This document shows positions 16,058 through 24,722 of a stretch of 64,000 nt of DNA, one piece after another; positions within the stretch are counted from its first letter, which is position 1, and each line of letters opens with the position of its first letter. The notes beneath the pieces were generated by a model, which did not search any database, was not told the origin of the DNA, and was given only the letters and a program-made list of their open reading frames with translations. Both the position numbers and the translations under genes were made by a program. The stretch covers positions 1,488,001 through 1,552,000 of the forward strand of contig NC_014830.1 in NCBI RefSeq assembly GCF_000184685.1, given 5' to 3'. Origin of the DNA: Intrasporangium calvum DSM 43043 (GTDB taxonomy: Bacteria; Actinomycetota; Actinomycetes; Actinomycetales; Dermatophilaceae).

Positions 16058-17203
16058 ATGCCCCGCAACATCTACGACGACGACCACGAGGCCTTGCGAG
16101 CGTCCGCGCGCGAGTTCATCGACCGGGTCATGCGACCGCGGGCCGAGGAGATGATCGAGCTCAAGTCGATCCCGCGCGACATCTGGCAGGAGGCCGGCAA
16201 GCAGGGCTTCTTCGGCTTCGACATCCCCGAGGAATACGGCGGTGCCGGGGTCGACGACTACCGCTTCAACGCGGTCGTCGCCGAGGAGTGGGCGCGGTTC
16301 AACATGGCCACGAGCTCGTGCTTCGGCATCCACGCCGACGTGTGTCCGCCCTACGTCGTCGACCTCGGCACCGACGAGCAGAAGCAGCGCTGGCTCCCTG
16401 GGATCGCGAGCGGCGAGCTCATCATCGCCATCGCCATGACCGAGCCCTCGGGTGGCTCGGACCTTGCCGCGCTCAAGACCACCGCCGTGCGCGACGGCGA
16501 CGACTGGGTCCTCAACGGCTCCAAGACCTTCATCACCAACGGCTACCAGGCCGACCTCGTCATCGTCGCCGCCCGGACCGACGCGTCCAAGGGCGCCAAG
16601 GGCATCACGCTCTTCATGGTCGAGCGGGGCATGGACGGGTTCGTCAACGGCCGCAAGCTCGACAAGGTCGGGATGGACGAGTCCGACACGGCCGAGCTGT
16701 TCTTCGACAATGTCCGGGTACCCGACGAGAACCGCCTCGGCGAGGCGGACCTCGGCTTCATCGCGATGATGCAGCGCCTGCCGCAGGAGCGGGTCGGCTC
16801 CGCCGTGGCCAACACGGCCCATGCCAAGGCCATCCTCGAGGAGACCATCCAGTACGCCAAGGACCGCAAGGCGTTCGGCCAGTCCATCGGCACCTTCCAG
16901 CACAACAAGTTCCTGATCGCCGAGCTCGTCACCAAGATCGAGGTCACCGAGGCGTACGTCGACGACTGCGTCCTCGCGCACTCGAAGAAGGAGCTGACCG
17001 CCATCGACGCCGCGAAGGCGAAGTGGTGGAGCTCCCAGGTCCAGAACGACGTGCTCGACTCCTGCGTGCAGCTGCACGGCGGTTACGGGTTCATGAACGA
17101 GTACCGGGTCGCCCGGGCCTGGCGGGACGCCCGCGTCACGAAGATCTGGGCGGGGTCGAACGAGATCATGAAGGAGCTCATCGGCCGGGACCTCGGCTTC
17201 TGA
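16058..17203 (+). CDS. Acyl-CoA dehydrogenase
   Basis: A 381-residue flavoenzyme for alpha,beta-oxidation of acyl-CoA thioesters. Domains run in family order: an N-terminal helical domain, the FAD-binding middle region with AIAMTEPSGGSDLAALKTTAVRDGDDWVLNGSKTFITNG, and the C-terminal helical domain with RKAFGQSIGTFQHNKF and LHGGYGFMNEY. The terminal WAGSNEIMKELIGRDL carries the catalytic-site Glu region. GGGAGG precedes ATG 16058. The stop overlaps the SDR start (TGATG). Substrate chain length cannot be read from the sequence. Expression is probably controlled by the adjacent TetR protein. Confidence 0.93.
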   Translation: MPRNIYDDDHEALRASAREFIDRVMRPRAEEMIELKSIPRDIWQEAGKQGFFGFDIPEEYGGAGVDDYRFNAVVAEEWARFNMATSSCFGIHADVCPPYVVDLGTDEQKQRWLPGIASGELIIAIAMTEPSGGSDLAALKTTAVRDGDDWVLNGSKTFITNGYQADLVIVAARTDASKGAKGITLFMVERGMDGFVNGRKLDKVGMDESDTAELFFDNVRVPDENRLGEADLGFIAMMQRLPQERVGSAVANTAHAKAILEETIQYAKDRKAFGQSIGTFQHNKFLIAELVTKIEVTEAYVDDCVLAHSKKELTAIDAAKAKWWSSQVQNDVLDSCVQLHGGYGFMNEYRVARAWRDARVTKIWAGSNEIMKELIGRDLGF

Positions 17204-17961
17204 TGGGGGCGCACGAAGGCGCGGTCGCCATCGTCACAGGAGCGAGTCGCGGGATCGGCCTCGGCATCGCCGCCCGCCTCGTCGCCGAGGGCGCGAAGGT
17301 CGTCATCACGGCGCGCAAGCCGGAGCCGCTCGCCGAGGCCGTGGCCTCGCTGGGTGGTTCCGCCCACGCCGTCGGGATCGCGGGCAACGCCGCGGACGGG
17401 GACCACCAGGACGAGGTCATCGCCGCCGCCCGGTCCACCTTCGGCGGGCTGCACTACCTCGTCAACAACACCGGGATCAACCCCGTCTACGGGCCGATGC
17501 TCGACGCGGACGTCGACGTGGCGCGCAAGGTCCTCGACGTCAACGTCGTCGCCGCGTTCTCGTGGATCAAGAAGGCCGTCGCCAGCGGGCTGGGCGACGA
17601 GGCCCACCCCGGTGCGGTGGTCAACCTCGCGTCGATCGCCGGCCAGGGAGCGTCCGGGGTGATCGGCTGGTACGGCGTCTCCAAGGCCGCCCTCATCCAC
17701 CTGACGACCGAGCTCGGCTACCAGCTCGGCCCGGACGTGCGGGTCAACGCCGTGGCACCCGCCGTCGTCAAGACCAGGTTCGCGGAAGCGCTGTACGAGG
17801 GGCGGGAGGAAAAGGTCAGCCGCGCGTACCCGATGAAACGGCTCGGCACGCCCGAGGACATCGCCGGCGCGGTGAGCTTCCTGCTCGGCCCCGACTCAGC
17901 GTGGATCACCGGGCAGACGCTGACGATCGACGGCGGCGTGACCCTCGGCGGCGTCTTCTAG
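17203..17961 (+). CDS. SDR family oxidoreductase (3-oxoacyl-/hydroxyacyl-CoA dehydrogenase-like)
   Basis: A 252-residue classical short-chain dehydrogenase. The cofactor motif is TGASRGIG at residues 13-20, then NNTG, a Ser in NLASIAGQG and the catalytic YGVSK. The C-terminal GTPEDIAGAVSFLLGPDSAWITGQTLTIDGG is the usual substrate and tetramer region. It is coupled to the acyl-CoA dehydrogenase by a one-base overlap. Together they probably carry out successive beta-oxidation-like steps on one acyl-CoA. A strong hairpin terminator follows the stop. Confidence 0.9.
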   Translation: MGAHEGAVAIVTGASRGIGLGIAARLVAEGAKVVITARKPEPLAEAVASLGGSAHAVGIAGNAADGDHQDEVIAAARSTFGGLHYLVNNTGINPVYGPMLDADVDVARKVLDVNVVAAFSWIKKAVASGLGDEAHPGAVVNLASIAGQGASGVIGWYGVSKAALIHLTTELGYQLGPDVRVNAVAPAVVKTRFAEALYEGREEKVSRAYPMKRLGTPEDIAGAVSFLLGPDSAWITGQTLTIDGGVTLGGVF

Positions 17962-17978
17962 AAGCTGGCCAAAGCAGG

Positions 17979-17995
17979 CCGTATGCCGCTGGGCC
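17979..17995 (-). repeat. Family A motif forming part of a terminator stem
   Basis: CCGTATGCCGCTGGGCC, the reverse of the consensus. It starts 18 bp after the SDR stop and its CCGCTGGGCC half enters the hairpin at 17986-18029. Confidence 0.88.
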
Positions 17996-18029
17996 GGGTC
18001 CGCGCGAGTGCGCGGACCCGGCCCAGCGG
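17986..18029 (+). terminator. 20-bp stem terminator of the TetR-controlled operon
   Basis: A perfect 20-bp inverted repeat (17986-18005 and 18010-18029) with tetraloop GAGT, immediately downstream of the SDR gene. One arm is continuous with a family-A motif, and the other carries only its GGCCCAGCGG half. Confidence 0.85.
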
Positions 18030-18127
18030 GTCAGGATGCGTCAGGGGGTGGGGTTCAGGATCCGTGCCGCGGACCACCGGCTCGGAGCGTGACACGGCGA
18101 CACGGGGCGGGACGCCGCGCTGGGAGC

Positions 18128-18145
18128 GAGCCCAGCGGCATACGA
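18128..18145 (+). repeat. Family A motif, exact consensus
   Basis: GAGCCCAGCGGCATACGA, in the 214 bp between the terminator and glgX. The preceding CGCTGGG can pair with CCCAGCG of the motif in a 7-bp hairpin (18118-18137). Confidence 0.9.
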
Positions 18146-18243
18146 TCCCTGAGGTCCCCGGCGCGCCGGCACCCCGCCTTGCGCTGGGACCCCGCCATCC
18201 GGAGAGAATGGCGTTCGCCCGTTCGCTCGACGAGAGAAGGTCC

Positions 18244-20379
18244 ATGGAGATCTGGCCCGGTCAGGCCTACCCGCTGGGGGCCACCTACGACGGGACCGGC
18301 GTGAACTTCGCCGTGTTCTCCGAGGTCGCCGAGCGGGTGGAGCTCTGCCTCATCGACGAGGACCTGGTCGAGACCCGGATCGACCTGCCGGAGGTCGACG
18401 GCTTCGTGTGGCACGGCTACGTGCCCTACATCCAGCCCGGCCAGCGCTACGGGTTCCGGGTGCATGGTCCCTACGACCCCGCCCAGGGCCATCGGTCCAA
18501 CCCGAGCAAGCTGCTGCTCGACCCCTACGCCAAGGCCATCGACGGGCAGACCGACAACCATCCGTCGCTCTTCTCCTACACGTTCGGCAACCCGGACGCG
18601 GCGACGACGACAGAGATCAACACGGAGGACAGCCTCGGGCACACGATGCTCTCGGTGGTCACCAACCCCTTCTTCGACTGGGGCAACGACCGTCCGCCCC
18701 GGCACGAGTACCACGACACCGTCATCTACGAAGCCCACGTCAAGGGCCTCACCCAGCTTCACCCGGACATCCCCGAGGCGATCCGTGGCACCTACGCCGC
18801 CATCGCCCACCCCGCGATGATCGGGCACCTCAAGGGCCTCGGGATCACCGCGATCGAGCTGATGCCGGTGCACCAGTTCGTCCAGGACGCACACCTGCTC
18901 GACCGGGGCCTGTCGAACTACTGGGGCTACAACACGATCGGCTTCCTCGCGCCGCACAACGGGTACGCCGCCGGCGGGCAGCCGGGCCAGCAGGTGCTCG
19001 AGTTCAAGGCCATGGTCAAGGCGCTGCACGAGGCGGACATCGAGGTCATCCTCGACGTCGTCTACAACCACACCGCCGAGGGCAACCACCTCGGCCCGAC
19101 GCTGGCCTTCCGCGGGCTCGACAACCACAGCTACTACCGGCTCGTCAGCGACGACCTGGCCCACTACTACGACACGACCGGCACCGGGAACTCCCTCCTC
19201 ATGCGGAGCCCGCACGTCCTGCAGCTGATCATGGACTCGCTGCGCTACTGGGTCACCGAGATGCACGTCGACGGGTTCCGCTTCGACCTGGCGGCGACGC
19301 TCGCCCGCCAGTTCCACGAGGTCGACAAGCTCTCGGCCTTCTTCGACCTCATCCAGCAGGACCCCGTCGTCAGCCAGGTGAAGCTGATCGCCGAGCCCTG
19401 GGACGTCGGCGAGGGCGGCTACCAGGTGGGTGGTTTCCCGCCCCTCTGGACCGAGTGGAACGGGAAGTACCGCGACACGGTGCGCGACTACTGGCGCGGC
19501 GCCGGCGGAGCGCTCGCGGAGTTCGCCTCCCGGTTCACCGGGTCGAGCGACCTCTACGAGCACTCCGGCCGCAAACCCATCGCGTCGATCAACTTCGTCA
19601 CGTGCCACGACGGGTTCACCCTGCGCGACCTCGTCTCCTACGACGACAAGCACAACGAGGCCAACGGGGAAGGCGGCGTCGACGGGGAGAGCCACAACCG
19701 GTCCTGGAACTGCGGGGTGGAGGGCCCCACGAACGACCGCACGGTCCTCGAGGTCCGGGCCCGCCAGCAACGCAACTTCCTCGCCACCGTGCTCCTGTCC
19801 CAGGGCGTGCCGATGATCAGCCACGGCGACGAGCTCGGCCGCACCCAGCTCGGCAACAACAACGGCTACTGCCAGGACAACGAGGTCACGTGGGTCCACT
19901 GGGACCTCGACGACGACCAGCAGCGGCTGCTCGCGTTCACCCAGGCGATCATCCGACTGCGCCAGGACAACGCCGTCTTCCGGCGGCGGCGGTTCTTCGC
20001 CGGCAGCCCCGACCACGGCGGCGAGAGCGACCTCGGCGACATCGCCTGGTTCATGCCGAACGCGGAGCACATGGACGAGCCGGCCTGGCACAACGCCCTG
20101 GCGAAGTCGGTGATGGTCTTCCTCAACGGCTCCGCGATCCCTGAGCCGGACCGGCGCGGCGAGAAGATCCTCGGCGACTCCTTCCTCGTGATGTTCAACG
20201 CGCACTCGGAGCCGATCACGTTCTCGCTGCCGGACGAGGAGTACGGGCGGGTGTGGATCCCCGAGGTCGACACCGCCGCGCGCGAGGTGAGTGACGAGGA
20301 GCTCGAGCCGGGCTGGCAGATCGAGGTCGACGCCCGCAGCGTCGTGGTGCTGCGCAGCCCGCGGGAGGCCGACGAGTGA
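18244..20379 (+). CDS. glgX: Glycogen debranching enzyme GlgX/TreX (GH13 isoamylase type)
   Basis: A 711-residue cytosolic enzyme that cleaves alpha-1,6 branches of glycogen, releasing linear maltooligosaccharides. An N-terminal CBM48-like domain (PLGATYDGTGVNFAVFSEVAERVELCL) precedes the GH13 barrel with catalytic Asp348 (DGFRFDLA), Glu384 (IAEPWDVGEGG) and Asp456 (TCHDGFTLRDL). Length and motifs agree with GlgX. AGAAGG precedes ATG 18244. It overlaps treY by four bases (GTGA), so glgX-treY-treZ form one operon. The order fits a pathway that debranches glycogen and converts the chains to trehalose. Confidence 0.95.
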   Translation: MEIWPGQAYPLGATYDGTGVNFAVFSEVAERVELCLIDEDLVETRIDLPEVDGFVWHGYVPYIQPGQRYGFRVHGPYDPAQGHRSNPSKLLLDPYAKAIDGQTDNHPSLFSYTFGNPDAATTTEINTEDSLGHTMLSVVTNPFFDWGNDRPPRHEYHDTVIYEAHVKGLTQLHPDIPEAIRGTYAAIAHPAMIGHLKGLGITAIELMPVHQFVQDAHLLDRGLSNYWGYNTIGFLAPHNGYAAGGQPGQQVLEFKAMVKALHEADIEVILDVVYNHTAEGNHLGPTLAFRGLDNHSYYRLVSDDLAHYYDTTGTGNSLLMRSPHVLQLIMDSLRYWVTEMHVDGFRFDLAATLARQFHEVDKLSAFFDLIQQDPVVSQVKLIAEPWDVGEGGYQVGGFPPLWTEWNGKYRDTVRDYWRGAGGALAEFASRFTGSSDLYEHSGRKPIASINFVTCHDGFTLRDLVSYDDKHNEANGEGGVDGESHNRSWNCGVEGPTNDRTVLEVRARQQRNFLATVLLSQGVPMISHGDELGRTQLGNNNGYCQDNEVTWVHWDLDDDQQRLLAFTQAIIRLRQDNAVFRRRRFFAGSPDHGGESDLGDIAWFMPNAEHMDEPAWHNALAKSVMVFLNGSAIPEPDRRGEKILGDSFLVMFNAHSEPITFSLPDEEYGRVWIPEVDTAAREVSDEELEPGWQIEVDARSVVVLRSPREADE

Positions 20380-22838
20380 GTGCGCCCCGTCGTGTCGTCT
20401 CGACCTACCGGCTCCAGCTCGGACCGGACCTCTCGTTCGACGATGCGGCGGCGCAGGTCCGGCAGCTCGCGGACCTCGGCGTGTCCCACCTCTACCTCTC
20501 CCCGATCCTCCAGGCGTCTGCGGGGTCGTCGCACGGCTATGACGTCGTGGACCACTCGCGACTCGCCGACGGGCTGGGCGGAACCGCCGGCTTCGATCGC
20601 CTCGTCGCGGCTGCGCACGGCGTGGGGCTGGGGCTCGTGGTCGACGTCGTCCCGAACCACATGACGACACCCGTTCCGGTGCTGCTCGCCGCGCCCCTCT
20701 GGTCCCTGCTCAAACACGGCGAGGCCTCGCCCTACGCCCCTTGGTTCGACATCGACTGGGCCGCCCAGGACGGGAAGGTCCTGTGGCCCGTTCTCGGCGA
20801 CTCGCTGGCGACGGTGCTCGCCGCGGGCGACCTGGTCGTCGACCGGATCGAGGGCGAGAGGGGGGTCGAGGCCGTCCTGCGCTACTTCGACCACGTCCTC
20901 CCGCTCGCACCGCGCTCCCAACCCGGCGACGACGTTGGCCGTATGCCGCTGGGCTCGCTTCTCGCACAGCAGCACTACCGCTTGGCGTCCTGGCGCGAGG
21001 CGAGCTCAGCCCTCAACTATCGTCGCTTCTTCGACGTGACCTCGCTCATCGCGCTCCGCGTGGAGGACCCGGGCGTCTTCGACGCGACGCACCGCGTCAT
21101 CATCGAGGCAGTGCGCAACGGTCAGGTCGACGGGCTGCGCATCGACCACCCGGACGGTCTCGCGGACCCGCGTGGCTACCTCCAGCGGCTCTCGGAGGCC
21201 ACAGGGGATGCGTGGACCGTGGTCGAGAAGATCCTCGAAGGGGAGGAGCGACTGCCCCACGACTGGGACTGCGCGGGCACGACCGGCTACGACGCGCTGT
21301 TCCGGGTCGGCGGCCTCTTCGTCGACCCTCGGGGGAGCGAGCCGCTCACCGTGCTGTCGGAGGAGCTCCTCGGTGACCACCAGGACCTCGCGGCAATGAG
21401 CTCGGACGCGAAGCGGCACGTCGTCTCGTCAGTCCTCGTGGCGGAGGTCGAGCGGCTCGTGCGGGCGCTCCGCCGCGCGCTCCCCGGGATCCCGGCCGCG
21501 TCGGCCCGCCGCACCCTCGAGGCGCTGCTGGTCGGGATGGACCGCTACCGGATCTACGTCCACCCCGGCGAGCCGGCCGGTCCGGAGGCGGGCCGCGAGC
21601 TCTCGTCGGCGGCGACGCGCGGCGCTGCTGCGCTGGGCCAGCCGCTCGAGCCCACGGTCGTCGATGCGGTGGTCGACCTCGCACTCGGCCGGGCGGCAGG
21701 GGTGGCGGACCGCACTGCGGAGTCGGACTTCATCACGAGGTTCCAGCAGACCTGCGGTCCGGTCATGGCCAAGGCGGTCGAGGACACGACGTTCTACCGG
21801 TTCGTCCGGCTCGTCGCGCTCAACGAGGTCGGTGGCGACCCGGCGCACTTCGGGGTGTCGGCGACCGACTTCCACGCTTTCGCAGAACGACTGGCGAGCG
21901 AGTGGCCGATGACCATGACGACCCTGTCGACCCACGACACGAAGCGCTCGGAGGACGTCCGGGCCCGGCTCGCCGTCCTCGCCGAACGCCCGCAGGAGTG
22001 GGCCGCGTGGGTGCGCCGGGCGCGGGGCTTGGCCGACGCCCATCGGCATGGCAACGTCGACGCCCTCACGGAGTACTTCCTGTGGCAGAACGTCGTCGGG
22101 GCCTGGCCGGTCGACGCCGACCGTCTCGCGGCGTACGCGACCAAAGCGGCCCGCGAGGCCAAGCTCCACACGTCATGGGTTGACGGCGATCCCGCTTACG
22201 AGGAGGTGGTCAGCCAGTTCGCCGCGGGGATCACCGGCGACGCCGCCGTGGGGCGGCACGTCGAGGACTGGCTGGTGCAGACTCACGTCGAGAGCCGAGC
22301 CAACATCCTCGGGCAGAAGGCCGTCCAGCTGCTGATGCCGGGCGTCCCCGACGTCTACCAAGGAACCCAGCTGGTGGACCTGTCGCTCGTCGACCCGGAC
22401 AACCGCCGGCCCGTCGACCAGGCCGACCGGGCACGGCGCCTCAGCCGTCTGGACGGGGGTGGCCTCCCCACCGACCTCAGCGACGAGAAGCTCCTGGTGA
22501 CCGCCGCCGCCCTTCGGTTGCGTCGCGAGCGCCCTGACACCTTCGTCGGCGAGCGCGCCGGCTATGAGCCGCTCCCTTCCTCGAGCGAGCACCTGGTCGG
22601 CTTCCGACGGGGCGACCGTGGGGGTGCGGATGTCTGCGTCCTGGTGACTCGACTGGCGGGGCGGCTCCGCGACCGTGGCGGCTGGGGGGATGAGGTCGTC
22701 ACCCTTCCGACCGGCCGGTGGCGAGACCGTCTGAGTGCCAAGGTCGTCCATGGGGGCGACGTTCCGCTCAGCGAGGTCCTCCCGCATCCCGGGTGGCCCG
22801 TCGCCGTCCTGGTGCGCGACGACGGAAGGAGCAGCTGA
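20376..22838 (+). CDS. treY: Malto-oligosyltrehalose synthase TreY
   Basis: An 820-residue GH13 enzyme that isomerises the reducing-end linkage of maltooligosaccharides to an alpha,alpha-1,1 bond. Motifs: STYRLQLGPDLSFDDAAAQV at the N-terminus, SPILQASAGSSHGYDVVDH, LNYRRFFDVTSL, GLRIDHPDGLADP (nucleophile Asp), VVEKILEGEE (acid/base Glu) and TLSTHDTKRSEDVRARL. GTG 20376 overlaps the glgX stop. A family-A motif copy is embedded in frame just before the conserved QHYRLASW, encoding RMPLGSLLA, in a linker that is normally poorly conserved. It stops 2 bp before treZ. Confidence 0.95.
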   Translation: MSAPRRVVSTYRLQLGPDLSFDDAAAQVRQLADLGVSHLYLSPILQASAGSSHGYDVVDHSRLADGLGGTAGFDRLVAAAHGVGLGLVVDVVPNHMTTPVPVLLAAPLWSLLKHGEASPYAPWFDIDWAAQDGKVLWPVLGDSLATVLAAGDLVVDRIEGERGVEAVLRYFDHVLPLAPRSQPGDDVGRMPLGSLLAQQHYRLASWREASSALNYRRFFDVTSLIALRVEDPGVFDATHRVIIEAVRNGQVDGLRIDHPDGLADPRGYLQRLSEATGDAWTVVEKILEGEERLPHDWDCAGTTGYDALFRVGGLFVDPRGSEPLTVLSEELLGDHQDLAAMSSDAKRHVVSSVLVAEVERLVRALRRALPGIPAASARRTLEALLVGMDRYRIYVHPGEPAGPEAGRELSSAATRGAAALGQPLEPTVVDAVVDLALGRAAGVADRTAESDFITRFQQTCGPVMAKAVEDTTFYRFVRLVALNEVGGDPAHFGVSATDFHAFAERLASEWPMTMTTLSTHDTKRSEDVRARLAVLAERPQEWAAWVRRARGLADAHRHGNVDALTEYFLWQNVVGAWPVDADRLAAYATKAAREAKLHTSWVDGDPAYEEVVSQFAAGITGDAAVGRHVEDWLVQTHVESRANILGQKAVQLLMPGVPDVYQGTQLVDLSLVDPDNRRPVDQADRARRLSRLDGGGLPTDLSDEKLLVTAAALRLRRERPDTFVGERAGYEPLPSSSEHLVGFRRGDRGGADVCVLVTRLAGRLRDRGGWGDEVVTLPTGRWRDRLSAKVVHGGDVPLSEVLPHPGWPVAVLVRDDGRSS
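20939..20956 (-). repeat. Family A motif inside treY
   Basis: CCGTATGCCGCTGGGCTC, an exact reverse consensus copy read as RMPLGS in TreY. Confidence 0.88.
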
Positions 22839-22840
22839 GC

Positions 22841-24721
22841 ATGACGCCGATCAGGGTGTGGGCCCCCGAGGCTCGGCAGGTCGAGTGCGTCGTCGGTGCA
22901 GACCACCACCGGATGACCTCTGAGCCCGGCGGCTGGTGGTCCTGGACCCCGGCGGGCGACGGGCGGATCGACTACCTGCTCTCAGTCGATGGCGGTGATC
23001 CGGTCCCTGACCCGCGCAGCGCCTGGCTGCCGCGCGGCGTGCACGGACCGAGCCGGACGTTTGACGCCACCGCCTTCGACTGGACCGATGAGGACTGGCG
23101 CGGTCCGCGCGAGGGTCGAGGGACGCTGGGGGCGGTCTTCTACGAGCTGCACGTCGGCACGTTCACCCGCCCGGGGACGCTGGTCAGCGCGATCGGCCAC
23201 CTCGACCACCTCGTCGATCTCGGGGTCGACGTCGTCGAGCTGATGCCGGTCGCCGCGTTCGGCGGCAGTCACGGATGGGGCTATGACGGGGTACAACCGT
23301 ACTCCGTGCACCAGGCGTACGGCGGGCCTCTCGCCTTCCAGGTGTTCGTCGACGCCTGCCACGCGCGTGGCCTCGGGGTGTGTCTGGACGTCGTCTACAA
23401 CCATGTCGGCCCGGTCGGCAACTACCTGCCCACCTTCGGGCCATACTTCACCGAGGGGGATGCGACGCCGTGGGGTGCCGCTGTCAACCTCGACGGGCCC
23501 GGCAGCTCGGAGGTCCGCCGGTGGGTGGTCGACAACGCACTCCGCTGGTTCCGGGACTTCCACGTCGACGCACTGCGGCTCGATGCGGTCCATGCCCTGC
23601 ACGACGAGTCGCCGATCCACATCCTGGCCGAGCTGAGCGACGAGACCGCCGCCCTTGCGGAGCAGCTCGGGAGGCCCCTCGACCTCATCGCCGAGAGCGA
23701 CCTCAACGACCCCTCCATGGTCAGCCCCACGGCGGCCGGCGGCCGAGGTATGACGGCCCAGTGGGACGACGACATCCACCACGCCCTGCACGTGACGCTC
23801 ACCGGCGAACGGCAGGGCTACTACGCCGACTTCGCCGGCGGCACCGAAGCCTGGCCGGAGGGCACGCCGCTCCGGGTGCTCGCCAAGACGCTCACCGAGG
23901 CGTTCCTCCACGACGGCCGACCGTCGACGTTCCGCGGCAAGGTGTGGGGGGCGCCGGTCGACCGGGAGACCGTGTCAGGGCACCGCTTCCTCGCCTACCT
24001 GCAGAACCACGACCAGGTCGGCAACCGAGCAGCCGGAGACCGCATCAACGAGACGATCTCCCCGGGCCAGCAGGCGATCGGGGCAGCGCTCTATCTCCTC
24101 TCGCCCTACACCCCGATGATCTTCATGGGGGAGGAGTGGCGAGCCAGCACGCCCTTCCAGTTCTTCACCTCCTTCGACGACCAGTGGCTCGCCGACGCCG
24201 TGCGCAAGGGGCGCCGGGAAGAGTTCGCCGCCTATGGATGGGCTGCTGAGGACGTCCCCGACCCGCAGGATCCGGCGACCTGGAGCGGCAGTGTGCTCAA
24301 CTGGGCGGAGCGCGGCACTCCCGGCCACACGGAGATGCTCGAGTTCTACCGGGAGCTGACCAAGACCCGGTGCCGGGAGCCGGACCTGGCAGCTGGCGAC
24401 CTCCTGGCGACGACCGTTGAGCTCGACGAGACGGCCGGCTGGGTCGTCATGCACCGCGGCCGGGTCCACGTCGTGTGCAACCTGGGACCGAGGTCCCGGA
24501 CGGTGCCTCTACCAGACCTGGTCGTCGACAGGGTGCTCGTGTCGTGGGGTCGCGCGCCGATCGTCGACGAACACGGCGTCCAGCTCGACGGTCATGACGT
24601 CGCCGTCATCCGGTCGGTCGAGGAGCGTCCCCCCGCACGAAGTGCACACTCGAGTGGGGCGGCGGGCTCGGCACGAAGTGCACACTCGAGTGTGCGGGCC
24701 GGTGGACCGATGAGCGCGTGA
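22841..24721 (+). CDS. treZ: Malto-oligosyltrehalose trehalohydrolase TreZ
   Basis: A 626-residue GH13 enzyme releasing trehalose from maltooligosyltrehalose. A CBM48-like N-terminus (TPIRVWAPEARQVECVV) precedes the barrel with GGSHGWGYDGVQPYSVHQAYGGP, VDALRLDAVHALHDES (nucleophile), IAESDLNDPSMV (acid/base) and LQNHDQVGNR. GGAAGGAG lies upstream of ATG 22841. The last 30 residues depart from the family and are low complexity (RSAHSSGAAGSARSAHSSVRAG). They are encoded by a duplicated palindromic element at 24635-24698 that appears to have extended the reading frame. It ends one base before the convergent tesB stop. Confidence 0.94.
   Translation: MTPIRVWAPEARQVECVVGADHHRMTSEPGGWWSWTPAGDGRIDYLLSVDGGDPVPDPRSAWLPRGVHGPSRTFDATAFDWTDEDWRGPREGRGTLGAVFYELHVGTFTRPGTLVSAIGHLDHLVDLGVDVVELMPVAAFGGSHGWGYDGVQPYSVHQAYGGPLAFQVFVDACHARGLGVCLDVVYNHVGPVGNYLPTFGPYFTEGDATPWGAAVNLDGPGSSEVRRWVVDNALRWFRDFHVDALRLDAVHALHDESPIHILAELSDETAALAEQLGRPLDLIAESDLNDPSMVSPTAAGGRGMTAQWDDDIHHALHVTLTGERQGYYADFAGGTEAWPEGTPLRVLAKTLTEAFLHDGRPSTFRGKVWGAPVDRETVSGHRFLAYLQNHDQVGNRAAGDRINETISPGQQAIGAALYLLSPYTPMIFMGEEWRASTPFQFFTSFDDQWLADAVRKGRREEFAAYGWAAEDVPDPQDPATWSGSVLNWAERGTPGHTEMLEFYRELTKTRCREPDLAAGDLLATTVELDETAGWVVMHRGRVHVVCNLGPRSRTVPLPDLVVDRVLVSWGRAPIVDEHGVQLDGHDVAVIRSVEERPPARSAHSSGAAGSARSAHSSVRAGGPMSA
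24635..24698. repeat. Duplicated palindromic element in the treZ 3' end
   Basis: A 22-bp sequence occurs at 24635-24656 and again at 24671-24692, offset by exactly 36 bp (in frame). The second copy ends in the perfect 16-bp palindrome GCACACTCGAGTGTGC (24680-24695). Outer CCCGCAC (24632-24638) pairs with GTGCGGG (24692-24698). It encodes the repeated ARSAHSS of TreZ and may also act as terminator. Confidence 0.8.
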
Positions 24722-24722
24722 C

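Noticed and set aside
18055-20670. 871-codon open frame on the minus strand across glgX
   Set aside because: It mirrors the GC-rich third positions of glgX, has Arg/Val/Asp-heavy composition and no family motif.
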